Assembly (NCBI GenBank): GCA_009760885.1
Contig: CM019700.1
Coordinates: 5,003,062 to 5,067,061 of the forward strand
Length of the DNA: 64,000 nt
Direction of reading: 5' to 3'
Source: Achatina immaculata
Taxonomy: Eukaryota > Mollusca > Gastropoda > Stylommatophora > Achatinidae
Every line of letters starts with the position of its first letter. Position 1 is the first letter of the stretch. This document shows, piece by piece, positions 63,767 through 64,000 of the stretch. The notes below the pieces were generated by a model. It saw only the letters and a list, made by a program, of their open reading frames with translations. It was not told where the DNA came from and did no database searches. A program made the position numbers and the translations under genes.

Positions 63767-64000
63767 CCTCAGAACTTTCATGTGGACTTCATCATATGAA
63801 AAAAAAAAGACAATATTTGCAGATGTGAACTGTGTCAAATATGCAAAAAAAATATTGATATTTAAATCCTCTCTGGAGGGGAGTTTTGCTAACGACTTTT
63901 CATGGCTAAAAAACCTGGCATATACAATATTGGTCTGATTTATTTATTTATTTTTTTTTTAAAAGAGCATGGCAATCATCAGCCTGTGCTCGATGTTTTT
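63767..64000 (+). other. MPP7: 3' UTR of the MPP7-like gene, partial
   Basis: AT-rich sequence after the stop codon. No AATAAA signal is visible before the window ends, so the transcript end probably lies beyond it. Confidence 0.6.

Overview
The window is AT-rich animal genomic DNA from inside one large gene. The gene is a membrane-associated guanylate kinase of the MPP (p55) family, closest by eye to MPP7. I can trace 17 plus-strand coding exons from 6238 to the stop codon at 63764-63766. They join without a frame break into 569 residues: L27-L27-PDZ-SH3-HOOK-guanylate-kinase. The initiator methionine and first coding exon are not recognisable here, and the 3' UTR runs off the right end. Long introns packed with retroposons and the type of LINEs suggest an invertebrate, perhaps a mollusc or another lophotrochozoan. 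That assignment is an inference, not something the sequence proves.

Everything outside the exons is intron (or upstream sequence before 6238), built mostly from nested and decayed mobile elements. For this annotation I use neutral family names. LINE-A: RTE-like, APE-type endonuclease plus reverse transcriptase, (GAAT)n tail. LINE-B: RTE-like, tail ending GGAAGGATGTAAGATGTAAG. LINE-C: RTE-like, (ATG)n tail. LINE-D: I/Jockey-like with RNase H and a CCHC-like tail, (GAA)n tail. LINE-E: CR1/L2-like, (ATCA)n tail. LINE-F, G and H: further LINE 3' ends. SINE-T: tRNA-headed SINEs. Rep-1: an abundant family of about 300 bp of unknown class. Rep-2: a family of about 230 bp.

Layout. 1-6237: LINE tails, a 42-bp minisatellite (1169-1442) and a 0.95-kb minisatellite (4160-5115). 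6238-8105: exons 1-2 (first L27). 8106-21525: a 13.4-kb intron holding a near-complete LINE-A (about 13990-19780), which contains a 1.49-kb unclassified element with a 9-bp target duplication and a LINE-C copy. A 535-bp hAT-like element follows. 21526-36546: exons 3-8 (second L27, PDZ, start of SH3), separated by Rep-1 copies, a 49-bp minisatellite and a dimeric U2-snRNA-like retroposon (34211-34655). 36547-43347: two abutting piggyBac-like elements, two 491-493 bp inverted arms, a perfect 57-bp x 6 tandem repeat and an RNase H-bearing LINE-D. 43348-50686: exons 9-12 (rest of SH3, HOOK, start of GK). 50687-57288: a 497-bp LINE-C flanked by near-identical 1.54-kb direct repeats, then LINE-A and a Helitron-like element. 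57289-63766: exons 13-17 (GK domain and stop).

No bacterial operon, CRISPR array or intact second host gene was seen. The most unusual items are the LINE insertion flanked by 1.54-kb direct repeats, the U2-like dimer, the 1.49-kb element at 14134-15624, the inverted arms sharing one chimeric junction, and the in-frame sixfold amplification of a reverse-transcriptase segment.
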